Shown here: in pieces, positions 14,389 through 20,924 of the stretch
Layout of the letters: each line of letters starts with the position of its first letter
How positions within the stretch are numbered: position 1 is the first letter of the stretch
Assembly (NCBI GenBank): GCA_038251625.1
Contig: JBBSBE010000070.1
Location: 1 to 20,924 of the forward strand
DNA from: JBBQXK01 sp038251625
GTDB lineage: Bacteria > Pseudomonadota > Alphaproteobacteria > Rhodobacterales > Rhodobacteraceae
Direction of reading: 5' to 3'
Length of the DNA stretch: 20,924 bases
Program-made: the position numbers and the translations under genes
Notes under the pieces: generated by a model
Seen by the model: the letters and a program-made list of their open reading frames with translations, nothing else
The model's database searches: none
What the model was told of the DNA's origin: nothing

Positions 14389-14778
14389 ATGGCGATGAAG
14401 CGACGGGGCAGCGGCAATCGCGCGGATGCGGGGCTTGTTGCCTACCGGAAAGGGCTTTCTGCCGAAGAAGCGGTGGAGCGGCGCTACCGGGAAGGTGGCC
14501 GGGTGATTGCAGCACAGCGCTGGCGCGGGCCGGGCGGCGAGATCGACCTGATCGCCCGGGACGGTGCCGAGGTGATCTTCATCGAAGTGAAGTCAGCTGC
14601 CAGCCATGCCGAAGCCGCCGAACGCCTGAGCCGCCATCAGATGGATCGCATCTGCCAGTCGGCGGCGGCCTTTCTGGCGGGCGAACCGTCGGGCCAGCTG
14701 ACGCCGGTACGTTTCGATGTAGCGTTGGTGGACGGGATCGGGCGGGTCGAAATTCTGGAGAATGCGTTCGCGGCCTGA
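14389..14778 (+). CDS. YraN family (UPF0102) putative endonuclease
   Basis: Small protein, 129 aa, of the YraN/UPF0102 family with a PD-(D/E)xK nuclease fold. The core GPGGEIDLIARDGAEVIFIEVKS (residues 47-69) supplies the expected acidic and lysine residues: Asp53, Glu66 and Lys68. Function is not established; Holliday-junction-like or repair roles have been suggested from the fold. The ATG at 14389 follows a GGAGG-type site within the rsmI 3' end; a second in-frame ATG at 14395 is an alternative. The rsmI-yraN-gshB order is common in alphaproteobacteria. Confidence 0.9.
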   Translation: MAMKRRGSGNRADAGLVAYRKGLSAEEAVERRYREGGRVIAAQRWRGPGGEIDLIARDGAEVIFIEVKSAASHAEAAERLSRHQMDRICQSAAAFLAGEPSGQLTPVRFDVALVDGIGRVEILENAFAA

Positions 14779-14844
14779 CGCCACTGCGCATTGCAACGCG
14801 GGCGCGGCTGCGGCATGGAAGGGGCGGCCAAGCGGGAGTTGCGC

Positions 14845-15786
14845 ATGCCCTTGAACGTAGCCTTTCAGATGGATCCCATCGCTGCCGTCAACATCGACGC
14901 CGACAGCACATTTCGTTTGGCCCTTGAGGCACAGGCGCGGGGACACCGGCTGTTTCACTACACGCCAGACAAGCTGCTGTTCCGGGAAGGCCGGGTGCTG
15001 GCACGTGGATGGCCCATCGAGGTGCGGCGCGTGCGCAGCGACCATGTGACCTTCGGCGCCGAGGCGGAGGTGGATCTGGCCGATTTCGATGTGGTCTGGC
15101 TGCGCCAGGATCCGCCCTTCGACATGGGCTATATCACCACGACGCATATCCTTGACATGATCCATCCGGAAACGCTGGTGGTGAACGATCCGTTCTGGGT
15201 GCGCAATTCGCCGGAAAAGCTGTTGGTGCTGCGGTTCCCGACCCTGACGCCACCCACCTTGATCGCGCGCGATCTGGCCACGATCCGCGATTTCCGGGCC
15301 ATACACGGCGATGTGATCCTGAAGCCGCTTTACGGCAACGGCGGGGCCGGTGTTTTCCGGCTGGACCCGAATGACCGCAACCTCGCCTCGCTGCATGAGC
15401 TTTTTACGGGCATCAACCGCGAGCCCCTGATCGTGCAGAAATATCTGCCCGATGTCGTGCGCGGCGACAAGCGCGTGATCCTTGTGGACGGCGTGGCGGT
15501 CGGGGCGATCAACCGGGTGCCTCAGGCGGGGGAGACGCGGTCGAACCTGCATGTGGGCGGGCGGGCCGAGCCTGTGGCGCTGACCGCGCGGGACCGCGAG
15601 ATTTGCGAGACCATCGGCCCGATGCTGCGGGAAAAGGGGCAGGTGTTTGTGGGCATCGACGTGATCGGCGACTGGCTGACCGAGATCAACGTGACCTCGC
15701 CCACCGGGTTGCAGGAACTGGAACGGTTCGACGGCACCAACGCATCGGCGCTGATCTGGGAGGCGGTCGAGGCCAGGCGCGCCTAG
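14845..15786 (+). CDS. gshB: glutathione synthase
   Basis: Cytoplasmic ATP-grasp ligase that joins gamma-glutamylcysteine and glycine to make glutathione; 313 aa, as in E. coli (316 aa). The visible signatures are the N-terminal VAFQMDPIAAVNIDADSTF (residues 5-23), VWLRQDPPFDMGYI, LKPLYGNGGAGVFRL (glycine-rich ATP loop), and the C-terminal TEINVTSPTGLQEL with the metal-binding Glu and Asn. The ATG at 14845 has GGGAG 7 nt upstream; longer frames from TTG at 14791 lack support. It ends on the same CTAG as the convergent comM (both stops are TAG). Glutathione made here would serve the GST gene encoded at 17344-18216. Confidence 0.97.
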   Translation: MPLNVAFQMDPIAAVNIDADSTFRLALEAQARGHRLFHYTPDKLLFREGRVLARGWPIEVRRVRSDHVTFGAEAEVDLADFDVVWLRQDPPFDMGYITTTHILDMIHPETLVVNDPFWVRNSPEKLLVLRFPTLTPPTLIARDLATIRDFRAIHGDVILKPLYGNGGAGVFRLDPNDRNLASLHELFTGINREPLIVQKYLPDVVRGDKRVILVDGVAVGAINRVPQAGETRSNLHVGGRAEPVALTARDREICETIGPMLREKGQVFVGIDVIGDWLTEINVTSPTGLQELERFDGTNASALIWEAVEARRA

Positions 15787-17297
15787 GTCTCTTTCCCGAA
15801 GGCCAGCCGGTAGCTGACAGCCTCGGCCACATGCGCGCGGCCCACGGCCGCCTCGCCCGCGAGATCGGCAATGGTGCGCGCGACGCGCAGCACGCGGTGA
15901 TAGCCGCGCGCCGTCAGCCCGAACCGTTCGGCCGCGCGGGCCAGAAGCGCGCGACCCTCGGGGTCTGGCGTGGCCACGTCATCGAGAAGCGCCCCTTCCG
16001 CTTCGGCATTCACCCGCACGCCCGCGTGCCCCGCGTAGCGCCGTTCCTGCAGTGCGCGCGCGGTGGCCACGCGGGCCGCCACGATGGAAGAAGGCTCGCC
16101 ATCGGCAGGCAAATCCAGATCTGTCCAACTCACGGGCGGCACCTCCACGCGCAGGTCGAAACGGTCCATCAGCGGCCCTGATATGCGCCCGAGGTAATCA
16201 TCACCGCAGAGCGGCACCTTGGCGCAGGCGCGGGCCGGGTCTGTCATGTGGCCGCAGCGGCAGGGGTTGGCGGCGGCCACCAGGAGGAACCGGCACGGAT
16301 ACCGGATGTGGGCGTTCGCGCGGGCCACCACCACCTCGCCCGTCTCGATGGGCTGGCGCAGGGTTTCAAGGACGGCGCGGGGAAACTCGGGAAATTCGTC
16401 CATGAAAAGGACACCGTTGTGGGCAAGGCTGATCTGCCCGGGCTTTGCGCCCTTTCCGCCCCCCACGATGGCGGCCATGCTGGCGGTGTGGTGCGGCTCG
16501 CAGAACGGCCGCGCGCGGCTGATGCCACCCTCGTTCAAAAGCCCCGCCAGCGAATGGATCATCGAGGTTTCAAGCGCCTCCACCGCGGAAAGGGGCGGCA
16601 GGATCGAGGGCAGACGCGCGGCCAGCATCGACTTGCCGGACCCGGGCGGCCCGACCATCAGAAAGTGGTGCCTGCCGGCGGCGGCGATTTCCAGCGCGCG
16701 TTTGGCCCGTTCCTGCCCCTTCACATCGCGCAGGTCGCGGGCGCCCGGTTCGGGCAGCACCTCGCCCGCTTCGGCCGGGGTCAGCGCCCCTTGCCCGGTG
16801 TAGTGGCGCACGACCTCGGCCAGCGATTCGGCGCCCAGCACCTGACAGGCGCCAACCCAGGCCGCTTCCGGCCCGCAGGCACGGGGGCAAAGGAGGATGC
16901 GGTCTTCCTCTGCCGCGGCCATGGCGGCGGGGAGGGCGCCGATCACCGGGATGAGGCGCCCGTCGAGCGACAACTCACCCAAGGCGACCGTCCGTTCAAC
17001 CTCGTCCTTCGGGATGATGTCGAGGGCTGCCAGCAGCGCCAGCGCGATGGGCAGATCGAAATGGCTGCCCTCTTTCGGCAGATCGGCGGGCGAAAGGTTC
17101 ACCGTGATCCGTTTTGAGGGCAGCGCAATCGCCATGGCCGATAGCGCGGCGCGCACCCGTTCCTTCGCCTCGCTGACGGCCTTGTCCGGCAAGCCTACGA
17201 CGGCAAAACCGGGCAGCCCGGGCGATACCGCACACTGCACCTCGACCATGCGCGCGGTCACCCCTTCGAAGGCCACCGTGAACGCCCGCGCTACCAT
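15783..17297 (-). CDS. comM: YifB/ComM family Mg-chelatase-like AAA+ ATPase
   Basis: Cytoplasmic AAA+ protein of the YifB/ComM family, 504 aa, full length. In naturally competent bacteria ComM is a hexameric helicase that promotes branch migration during DNA uptake recombination; in others its role is unclear. Domains: N-terminal ChlI/Lon-like domain (1 to about 170, GLPGFAVVGLPDKAVSEAKERV), AAA core with Walker A GPPGSGKS (216-223) and Walker B VLFMDEF (296-302), the cysteine-containing ANPCRCGH insert near 343-350, and the C-terminal Mg-chelatase domain with SYRLAFG at the end. The ATG at 17297 has GGAGA 8 nt upstream. It is probably transcribed after the GST gene (46-base gap). Confidence 0.95.
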   Translation of the reverse strand: MVARAFTVAFEGVTARMVEVQCAVSPGLPGFAVVGLPDKAVSEAKERVRAALSAMAIALPSKRITVNLSPADLPKEGSHFDLPIALALLAALDIIPKDEVERTVALGELSLDGRLIPVIGALPAAMAAAEEDRILLCPRACGPEAAWVGACQVLGAESLAEVVRHYTGQGALTPAEAGEVLPEPGARDLRDVKGQERAKRALEIAAAGRHHFLMVGPPGSGKSMLAARLPSILPPLSAVEALETSMIHSLAGLLNEGGISRARPFCEPHHTASMAAIVGGGKGAKPGQISLAHNGVLFMDEFPEFPRAVLETLRQPIETGEVVVARANAHIRYPCRFLLVAAANPCRCGHMTDPARACAKVPLCGDDYLGRISGPLMDRFDLRVEVPPVSWTDLDLPADGEPSSIVAARVATARALQERRYAGHAGVRVNAEAEGALLDDVATPDPEGRALLARAAERFGLTARGYHRVLRVARTIADLAGEAAVGRAHVAEAVSYRLAFGKET

Positions 17298-17343
17298 GAT
17301 CTGCTCTCCGTTTACTTTGGTTAACGGCTAGCAGGGGAAAGGT

Positions 17344-18216
17344 TTAGGATTGGTAAAGAGCCATGAAGGGCGCCCATGCGGCGGGGTCGGCTGCCGTCTT
17401 GTCGCGGCAGAAGGCGTTGCAGAACCCAAAGCGGCGCCCGTCCAGCTCGAGCACATGGGTAACGGGCTTGCCGGAATAGGGGCAGGCGGTGTTTTCGGCC
17501 GCCGTGCCCTCAACGGCGCGCGCGGCAAGGGGAACGGGCCCGGGCCAGGGCCGTTGCGGCCAGTCGCGGCGATAGAGCGGTTGGTCGGCGCCTTCCGCCA
17601 TGCCCATCGCGCGCCAGCGCCGGAAGGACGGATGGGCAAGATGCGCTGCCACATATTCCGCCGCCTCCGCCCCAACCGACAGGCCATAGCCCGCGATCCG
17701 CGCGGCGACGGGCGCAAAGAACGCATCCGCCGCAGAATAGGCACCGCAAAGCCAGGGGCCCGTCGCCGCCGTTTCGGCCCGTGCCCAGGACCAGATCCTC
17801 TGAAGCCGCGCAAGATCGGTCAGCACGGGCGCAGGTGGCGCGCAATCGGCGTAGCTTGCGCGCAGGTTCATCGGGCAATGGGTGCGCAGGGCGCCGAAGC
17901 TCGCGTGCATTTCCGCAGCCAGCACCCGCGCGACCGCGCGCGCCCTGGGTTCGGTGGGCCAGATCCCGGCCTCGGGGTGGCGGCTGGCCAGTTCTTCCGC
18001 GATGGCAAGGCTGTCGGGCACCACAGTCCCGTCCGGGCAGCGCATCACGGGCACGGTGCGCGACGGCGCGAAATCGGCAAGAAGGGCAGGCAGTTCGTCC
18101 GAATAGAGCCGCGCCCGCCGCACCGTTACCCCGATCCCGAAGGCATCGAACAAAAGCCAGCCGCGCAAGGACCAACTGGAATAGGACCGATCCCCAATCG
18201 CCAGTTCATAACCCAT
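17344..18216 (-). CDS. glutathione S-transferase family protein with C-terminal YHS-like cysteine module
   Basis: Cytoplasmic GST-fold protein of 290 aa, about 70 longer than a plain GST. The N-terminal thioredoxin-fold domain (residues 1-85) has the candidate active serine in SYSSWSLRGW (Ser13/Ser14), the cis-Pro in TVPVM, and DSLAIAEEL for glutathione contact. The all-helical domain spans about 90-215. After a Pro-rich linker comes a compact module (about 244-286) with C245-x2-S-G-K and DGRRFGFC266-NAFC270-RDK-x3-DP. It resembles YHS/TRASH metal-binding modules but with Ser in place of one cysteine. The module may bind zinc or another metal with Cys245, Cys266, Cys270 and perhaps His254; this is inference. 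The ATG at 18216 follows an AAGGGG/GGCGGA stretch. The 123 bases upstream hold no gene and only weak promoter-like sequence. The substrate is unknown. Confidence 0.88.
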   Translation of the reverse strand: MGYELAIGDRSYSSWSLRGWLLFDAFGIGVTVRRARLYSDELPALLADFAPSRTVPVMRCPDGTVVPDSLAIAEELASRHPEAGIWPTEPRARAVARVLAAEMHASFGALRTHCPMNLRASYADCAPPAPVLTDLARLQRIWSWARAETAATGPWLCGAYSAADAFFAPVAARIAGYGLSVGAEAAEYVAAHLAHPSFRRWRAMGMAEGADQPLYRRDWPQRPWPGPVPLAARAVEGTAAENTACPYSGKPVTHVLELDGRRFGFCNAFCRDKTAADPAAWAPFMALYQS

Positions 18217-18339
18217 GTTCCGCCCCTTCTTCTGTGATCAGATATCCGCGCCGGAGGCTTCCGCCTGTGACGCCCGCGCTTGCCACGGCCATACCGCGCG
18301 ACAGCGACGCTGCCAAACGACCCTTCGTGGCGGCACCCA

Positions 18340-18909
18340 TCACGCGATGTGATTGACCCGGCCCACGCGCCATCCATCAGGGCCAAAGGCAAGCTCGGTC
18401 AGGCTTAAAGGTTCGATCTTCTGGGCGAACACCTCCAGCGCCGTCTGGTTTCGGGCGCGCTGCAAACCTGCCAGGATCGCACCGAAATGGGCCACCAGAA
18501 CGATATCGCCACCCAGCGGCACAAGGGCATCAAGTCCGGCGGTGACGCGGATGAAAAGGTCATCCCACCCCTCGCCACCGGGTGCACGCACTGGCCCTGG
18601 GGTTTCCCAGAAGGCGCGGATCGTGGGGTCTTCGCGTTCGACCTCGGTCCAAGTGCGGCCCTCCCAGGCGCCGAAATGGATCTCCCGCAGGCGGGGATCG
18701 TGGGGCAGGCGGGTCCGCCCGGGCTGCAGCGCGTCGGCGGTTGTGACCGCGCGCGTGAGATCGGATGAGATGATCCGGGCATCCAAGGGCAGCATCGCCG
18801 ACAGGCGGGCGATGGCCGCGGTGTCCGAAAGATCGGCGGGCAGGTCCGTCCAGCCAATCATCGCCTTTGCATGGGTGGGTCCGTGGCGCACCAGCCAGAA
18901 CCGCGTCAC
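18340..18909 (-). CDS. histidine phosphatase family protein, candidate alpha-ribazole phosphatase
   Basis: Cytoplasmic branch-1 histidine phosphatase (phosphoglycerate-mutase fold), 189 aa. The catalytic motif is VRHGPT (Arg8, phospho-acceptor His9); SSDLTRAVTTADAL supplies the second Arg, EIHFGAWEGRTW the general acid Glu, and VAHFGAI the second His. The start is GTG at 18909, sharing GTGA with the cobU stop, so it is made by coupling. The CobC-type enzyme removes phosphate from alpha-ribazole phosphate or adenosylcobalamin phosphate, the step beside CobU, and the pairing supports that role. The family is broad, so the assignment rests on context. It is the last gene of the pair; no clear terminator follows. 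Confidence 0.88.
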   Translation of the reverse strand: MTRFWLVRHGPTHAKAMIGWTDLPADLSDTAAIARLSAMLPLDARIISSDLTRAVTTADALQPGRTRLPHDPRLREIHFGAWEGRTWTEVEREDPTIRAFWETPGPVRAPGGEGWDDLFIRVTAGLDALVPLGGDIVLVAHFGAILAGLQRARNQTALEVFAQKIEPLSLTELAFGPDGWRVGRVNHIA

Positions 18910-19442
18910 GGCAAGTGGCCCTTCAGCACAACCGGCAGGCCCGCCCAGACGGCCACGGCCAGCCCCGCTTGCGACGCCAGCCGCTGGTTCAGCCGTCCTT
19001 GCGCATCGCGAAACGCGCGGGCCATCGCGTTTTCGGGCACGATGGACAGGCCGACCTCGTTCGTGACCACCACGACAGGCGCCGCACAGGTGGCAAGGGA
19101 TGCGAGGAGCGCGGTACCTTCGGCTTCCAGATCCGCCCCGGCCAGCATCCGGTTCGTCAGCCACAGCGTCACGCAATCCAGAAGCACCGCAGCCCCTGCG
19201 GGCACCGCTGCCAGCGCTTTGGTCACGTCATGCGGCGCCTCGACCGTTTGCCAGTCTGACCGTCCGTCCCGGTGTGCTGCGATGCGGGTGCGCATCTCGT
19301 CATCCCACGCCTCGGCCGTGGCAAGGTAGATACGTGGCCGCCCCGTCGCCGTCACCAACCCTTCGGCGAAGCGCGATTTGCCTGATCTTGCGCCGCCGAT
19401 GACAAGGCTGAGCGCAGAGAGGGAATTTTCTGTCAACGCCAT
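18906..19442 (-). CDS. cobU: bifunctional adenosylcobinamide kinase/adenosylcobinamide-phosphate guanylyltransferase
   Basis: Cytoplasmic enzyme (CobU, also called CobP) that phosphorylates adenosylcobinamide and then attaches GMP, giving adenosylcobinamide-GDP for the cobalamin nucleotide loop; 178 aa, typical. The P-loop GGARSGKS (residues 16-23) and the CobU signature MRTRIAAHRDGRSDWQTVEAP, with the guanylylated-His candidate His57, are clear, followed by LLDCVTLWLTN and VTNEVGLSIVPENAMAR. The ATG at 19442 directly abuts the rpoHII promoter on the opposite strand. The upstream gap is only 65 bases and holds no cobalamin riboswitch. The downstream phosphatase overlaps it by four bases. Confidence 0.96.
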   Translation of the reverse strand: MALTENSLSALSLVIGGARSGKSRFAEGLVTATGRPRIYLATAEAWDDEMRTRIAAHRDGRSDWQTVEAPHDVTKALAAVPAGAAVLLDCVTLWLTNRMLAGADLEAEGTALLASLATCAAPVVVVTNEVGLSIVPENAMARAFRDAQGRLNQRLASQAGLAVAVWAGLPVVLKGHLP

Positions 19443-19471
19443 TGATCCGATCCCGTACCTGCCCCGTAAAC
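19443..19471 (+). promoter_or_regulatory. RpoE (ECF sigma)-type promoter of rpoHII
   Basis: TGATCC (19443-19448), an 18-base spacer and TAAAC (19467-19471) match the promoter consensus of Rhodobacter sphaeroides RpoE (TGATCC, about 18 bases, TAAGA), the sigma factor controlled by ChrR and active under singlet oxygen. In R. sphaeroides rpoHII is a direct RpoE target. The start site would be near 19478, giving a leader of about 30 bases before the ATG at 19508. The -35 box touches the cobU start codon. Confidence 0.75.
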
Positions 19472-19507
19472 ACCCTCAATCAGCGAAACACTTACCCGGG
19501 GGTTTCT

Positions 19508-20386
19508 ATGGCATTCGACGGCTATACCGATCAGACCATGTCGCGCCAAGCGATGAAGGCTGAGCTTCTGGACGCAGAGACGGAGTTGAGGCTGGCTTAT
19601 GCCTGGCGCGACCAGCGCGACGAGCAGGCGCTGCATCGGCTGATCACGGCCTACATGCGCCTTGCCATATCGATGGCCGCGAAATTTCGCCGCTATGGCG
19701 CGCCGATGAACGATCTGATCCAGGAAGCGAGCCTTGGTCTTATGAAGGCCGCCGACAAGTTCGACCCCGATCGGGGCGTTCGGTTTTCCACTTATGCCGT
19801 TTGGTGGATCAAGGCGTCGATCCAGGATTATGTGATGCGCAACTGGTCGATGGTGCGCACGGGGTCTACGTCGTCGCAGAAGTCCTTGTTCTTCAACATG
19901 CGCCGCGTTCAGGCCAAGCTCGAACGCGAAGCGGCGCAGGCGGGCGAGACGCTCGACGGCCACCAGCTGCGGGAGCGGATCGCGCGCGAGGTCGGTGTGC
20001 CGCTCTCGGATGTGGAGATGATGGAAGGGCGGCTTTCCGGGTCCGATTTTTCGCTTAACGCCACCCAGTCGTCGGACGAGGACGGACGCGAATGGATTGA
20101 CGCGCTGGAGGATGATGGCGCGCAGGCCAGCGAACTGGTGGAAGGCGAGCATGATACTGCGCGGCTGCGCACCTGGCTGGTGACGGCGCTGACAGGCCTG
20201 AACGCGCGCGAGCGGTTCATCGTGACCGAGCGCAAGCTGCGGGATGATCCGCGCACGCTGGAATCGCTGGGCGAAGAGCTTGGGCTGTCGAAAGAGCGTG
20301 TGCGTCAACTGGAGGTCGCGGCATTTTCAAAGATGCGGCGCAGCCTCGAGACGCAATCGCGCGAGGTTCTGCAGTTCCTCGTGTGA
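19508..20386 (+). CDS. rpoH2: RNA polymerase sigma factor RpoH, RpoHII type
   Basis: Alternative sigma-32-family factor, 292 aa. Region 2 contains YMRLAISMAAKF and NDLIQEASLGLMKAADKFDP (residues 49-87) and RFSTYAVWWIKASIQDYVMRNWSMVR (92-117). The RpoH box is QKSLFFNMRR (124-133), and the region 4.2 helix-turn-helix is TLESLGEELGLSKERVRQLE (250-269). The short N-terminus MAFDGYTDQTMSRQAMKAELL is that of Rhodobacter RpoHII rather than RpoHI, which carries a YLQEI-type region. In R. sphaeroides RpoHII drives the photo-oxidative stress and glutathione/methionine-sulfoxide repair response under RpoE. The ATG at 19508 has GGGGG 7 nt upstream, and the upstream promoter is RpoE-like. The last four bases (GTGA) overlap the next gene. 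Confidence 0.95.
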   Translation: MAFDGYTDQTMSRQAMKAELLDAETELRLAYAWRDQRDEQALHRLITAYMRLAISMAAKFRRYGAPMNDLIQEASLGLMKAADKFDPDRGVRFSTYAVWWIKASIQDYVMRNWSMVRTGSTSSQKSLFFNMRRVQAKLEREAAQAGETLDGHQLRERIAREVGVPLSDVEMMEGRLSGSDFSLNATQSSDEDGREWIDALEDDGAQASELVEGEHDTARLRTWLVTALTGLNARERFIVTERKLRDDPRTLESLGEELGLSKERVRQLEVAAFSKMRRSLETQSREVLQFLV

Positions 20387-20924
20387 TCCGCGCCTTTGCA
20401 GCTTTTGGGCTTCTGGGAACCCTCGGCAGCCCGTTATGGGCCGAAGTGGTTGTGCCGGGCGCTGCACAGATAGTGATCCTTGGCGAAATCCACGATAACC
20501 CCGAACACCATGCCACCCAAGCGCGCCTTGTGGCAAAACTGAAGCCGCACGCCGTGGTGTGGGAGATGCTGACCAAGGCGCAGCTGGATGCGGCGCGGGG
20601 CGTTGACCGGCAGGACGCGGCGGCCTATGGCGCCGCACTGGGATGGGAAGCGGCGGGCTGGCCCGATTTTGCCATGTACCATCCGATCTTTCTGGCTGCA
20701 GGCGACGTGCCCCAGATCGGTGCTTCGGTCCCGCGCGCGGATTTGCAAGACGCGATGGCACGGGGTGCAGGGCCGGTATCGGGCCTTCCGCTCCCCCCGT
20801 TTCCCCCGGCCGTGCAGGCGGCGCTTGAGGACGAACAGGCAGTCGCCCATTGTGGCGCGTTGCCGAAAGAGGTGCTTCCCAAGATGGTCGAGGCGCAGCG
20901 GCTGCGCGATGCGGCGATGGCCAA
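20383..20924 (+). CDS. ChaN family protein (3' partial)
   Basis: Start and 180 codons of a ChaN/PF04187-family protein (Tiki/EreA-like fold; Campylobacter ChaN binds heme pairs), running off the window end. A signal peptide is visible (residues 1-20, ending in SPLWA before Glu21) without a lipobox, so it is probably periplasmic. The family signature is VILGEIHDNPEHH (31-43), with Glu35, His37, His42 and His43 as candidate active or heme/metal ligands, then VVWEM and DFAMYHPIF. The start is GTG at 20383, sharing GTGA with the rpoHII stop, so translation is coupled and expression should follow the oxidative-stress sigma factor. A heme or metal role under photo-oxidative stress is inference. Confidence 0.85.
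   Translation, partial: MIRAFAAFGLLGTLGSPLWAEVVVPGAAQIVILGEIHDNPEHHATQARLVAKLKPHAVVWEMLTKAQLDAARGVDRQDAAAYGAALGWEAAGWPDFAMYHPIFLAAGDVPQIGASVPRADLQDAMARGAGPVSGLPLPPFPPAVQAALEDEQAVAHCGALPKEVLPKMVEAQRLRDAAMA

Noticed and set aside
14779..14844. TTGCAA-N17-CATGGA as a gshB promoter
   Set aside because: Both boxes match poorly, and gshB is probably read from the rsmI-yraN transcript.
18217..18339. Gap upstream of the GST gene near cobalamin genes, checked for a cobalamin riboswitch
   Set aside because: No B12-box-like core is visible, the gene downstream is not a cobalamin gene, and only a weak TTTGGC-N18-TATGGC promoter-like pair was seen.

Overview
The window is about 21 kb of GC-rich, gene-dense chromosome from an alphaproteobacterium, most likely a Rhodobacterales/Rhodobacteraceae member (Rhodobacter/Paracoccus-like). 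The evidence is the codon bias, the RpoHII-type sigma factor with a Rhodobacter RpoE-like promoter, a TIGR02186-type alphaproteobacterial membrane protein, and the glnD-murJ-trpS and rsmI-yraN-gshB gene orders. I see no IS element, CRISPR array, tRNA, rRNA or prophage. Most of the window is core chromosome.

Layout. 1-2765 (+): two permeases of a nucleoside-type (Nup/Bmp) ABC importer, the first cut by the window edge, then a purine nucleoside phosphorylase; together they read as uptake and phosphorolysis of purine nucleosides. 2866-4538 (+): a TauE/SafE permease overlapping a membrane-anchored TIGR02186-family protein. 4544-6051 (-): a VOC/glyoxalase-fold protein, a structured intergenic stretch with a strong terminator, and a 241-aa protein I do not recognise, with lower GC and its own promoter. 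6123-13388: trpS, murJ, glnD and an LpoA-like lipoprotein on the minus strand. The last three overlap as one operon (lpoA-like, glnD, murJ). A rhomboid-fold gene lies on the plus strand between murJ and trpS. 13476-15786 (+): rsmI, yraN, gshB, divergent from the lpoA-like gene. 15783-18216 (-): comM and a glutathione transferase with a C-terminal YHS-like cysteine module. 18340-19442 (-): a histidine phosphatase translationally coupled to cobU, probably late cobalamin nucleotide-loop steps. 19508-20924 (+): rpoHII with a near-consensus RpoE promoter, then a translationally coupled ChaN-family gene cut by the window end.

Most notable: the rhomboid has lost both catalytic residues and the oxyanion Asn; the GST carries a three-cysteine YHS-like tail; rpoHII has a TGATCC-N18-TAAAC promoter and a ChaN gene attached by a GTGA overlap; all three convergent gene pairs end within a few bases of each other, each with a perfect palindrome at the stops; and the 3' flank of the unrecognised gene is hairpin-rich and ends in a terminator. 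I found no clearly new multi-gene system. The best candidates for new biology are the dead rhomboid, the GST-YHS fusion, the orphan gene with its structured 3' flank, and the rpoHII-chaN unit.
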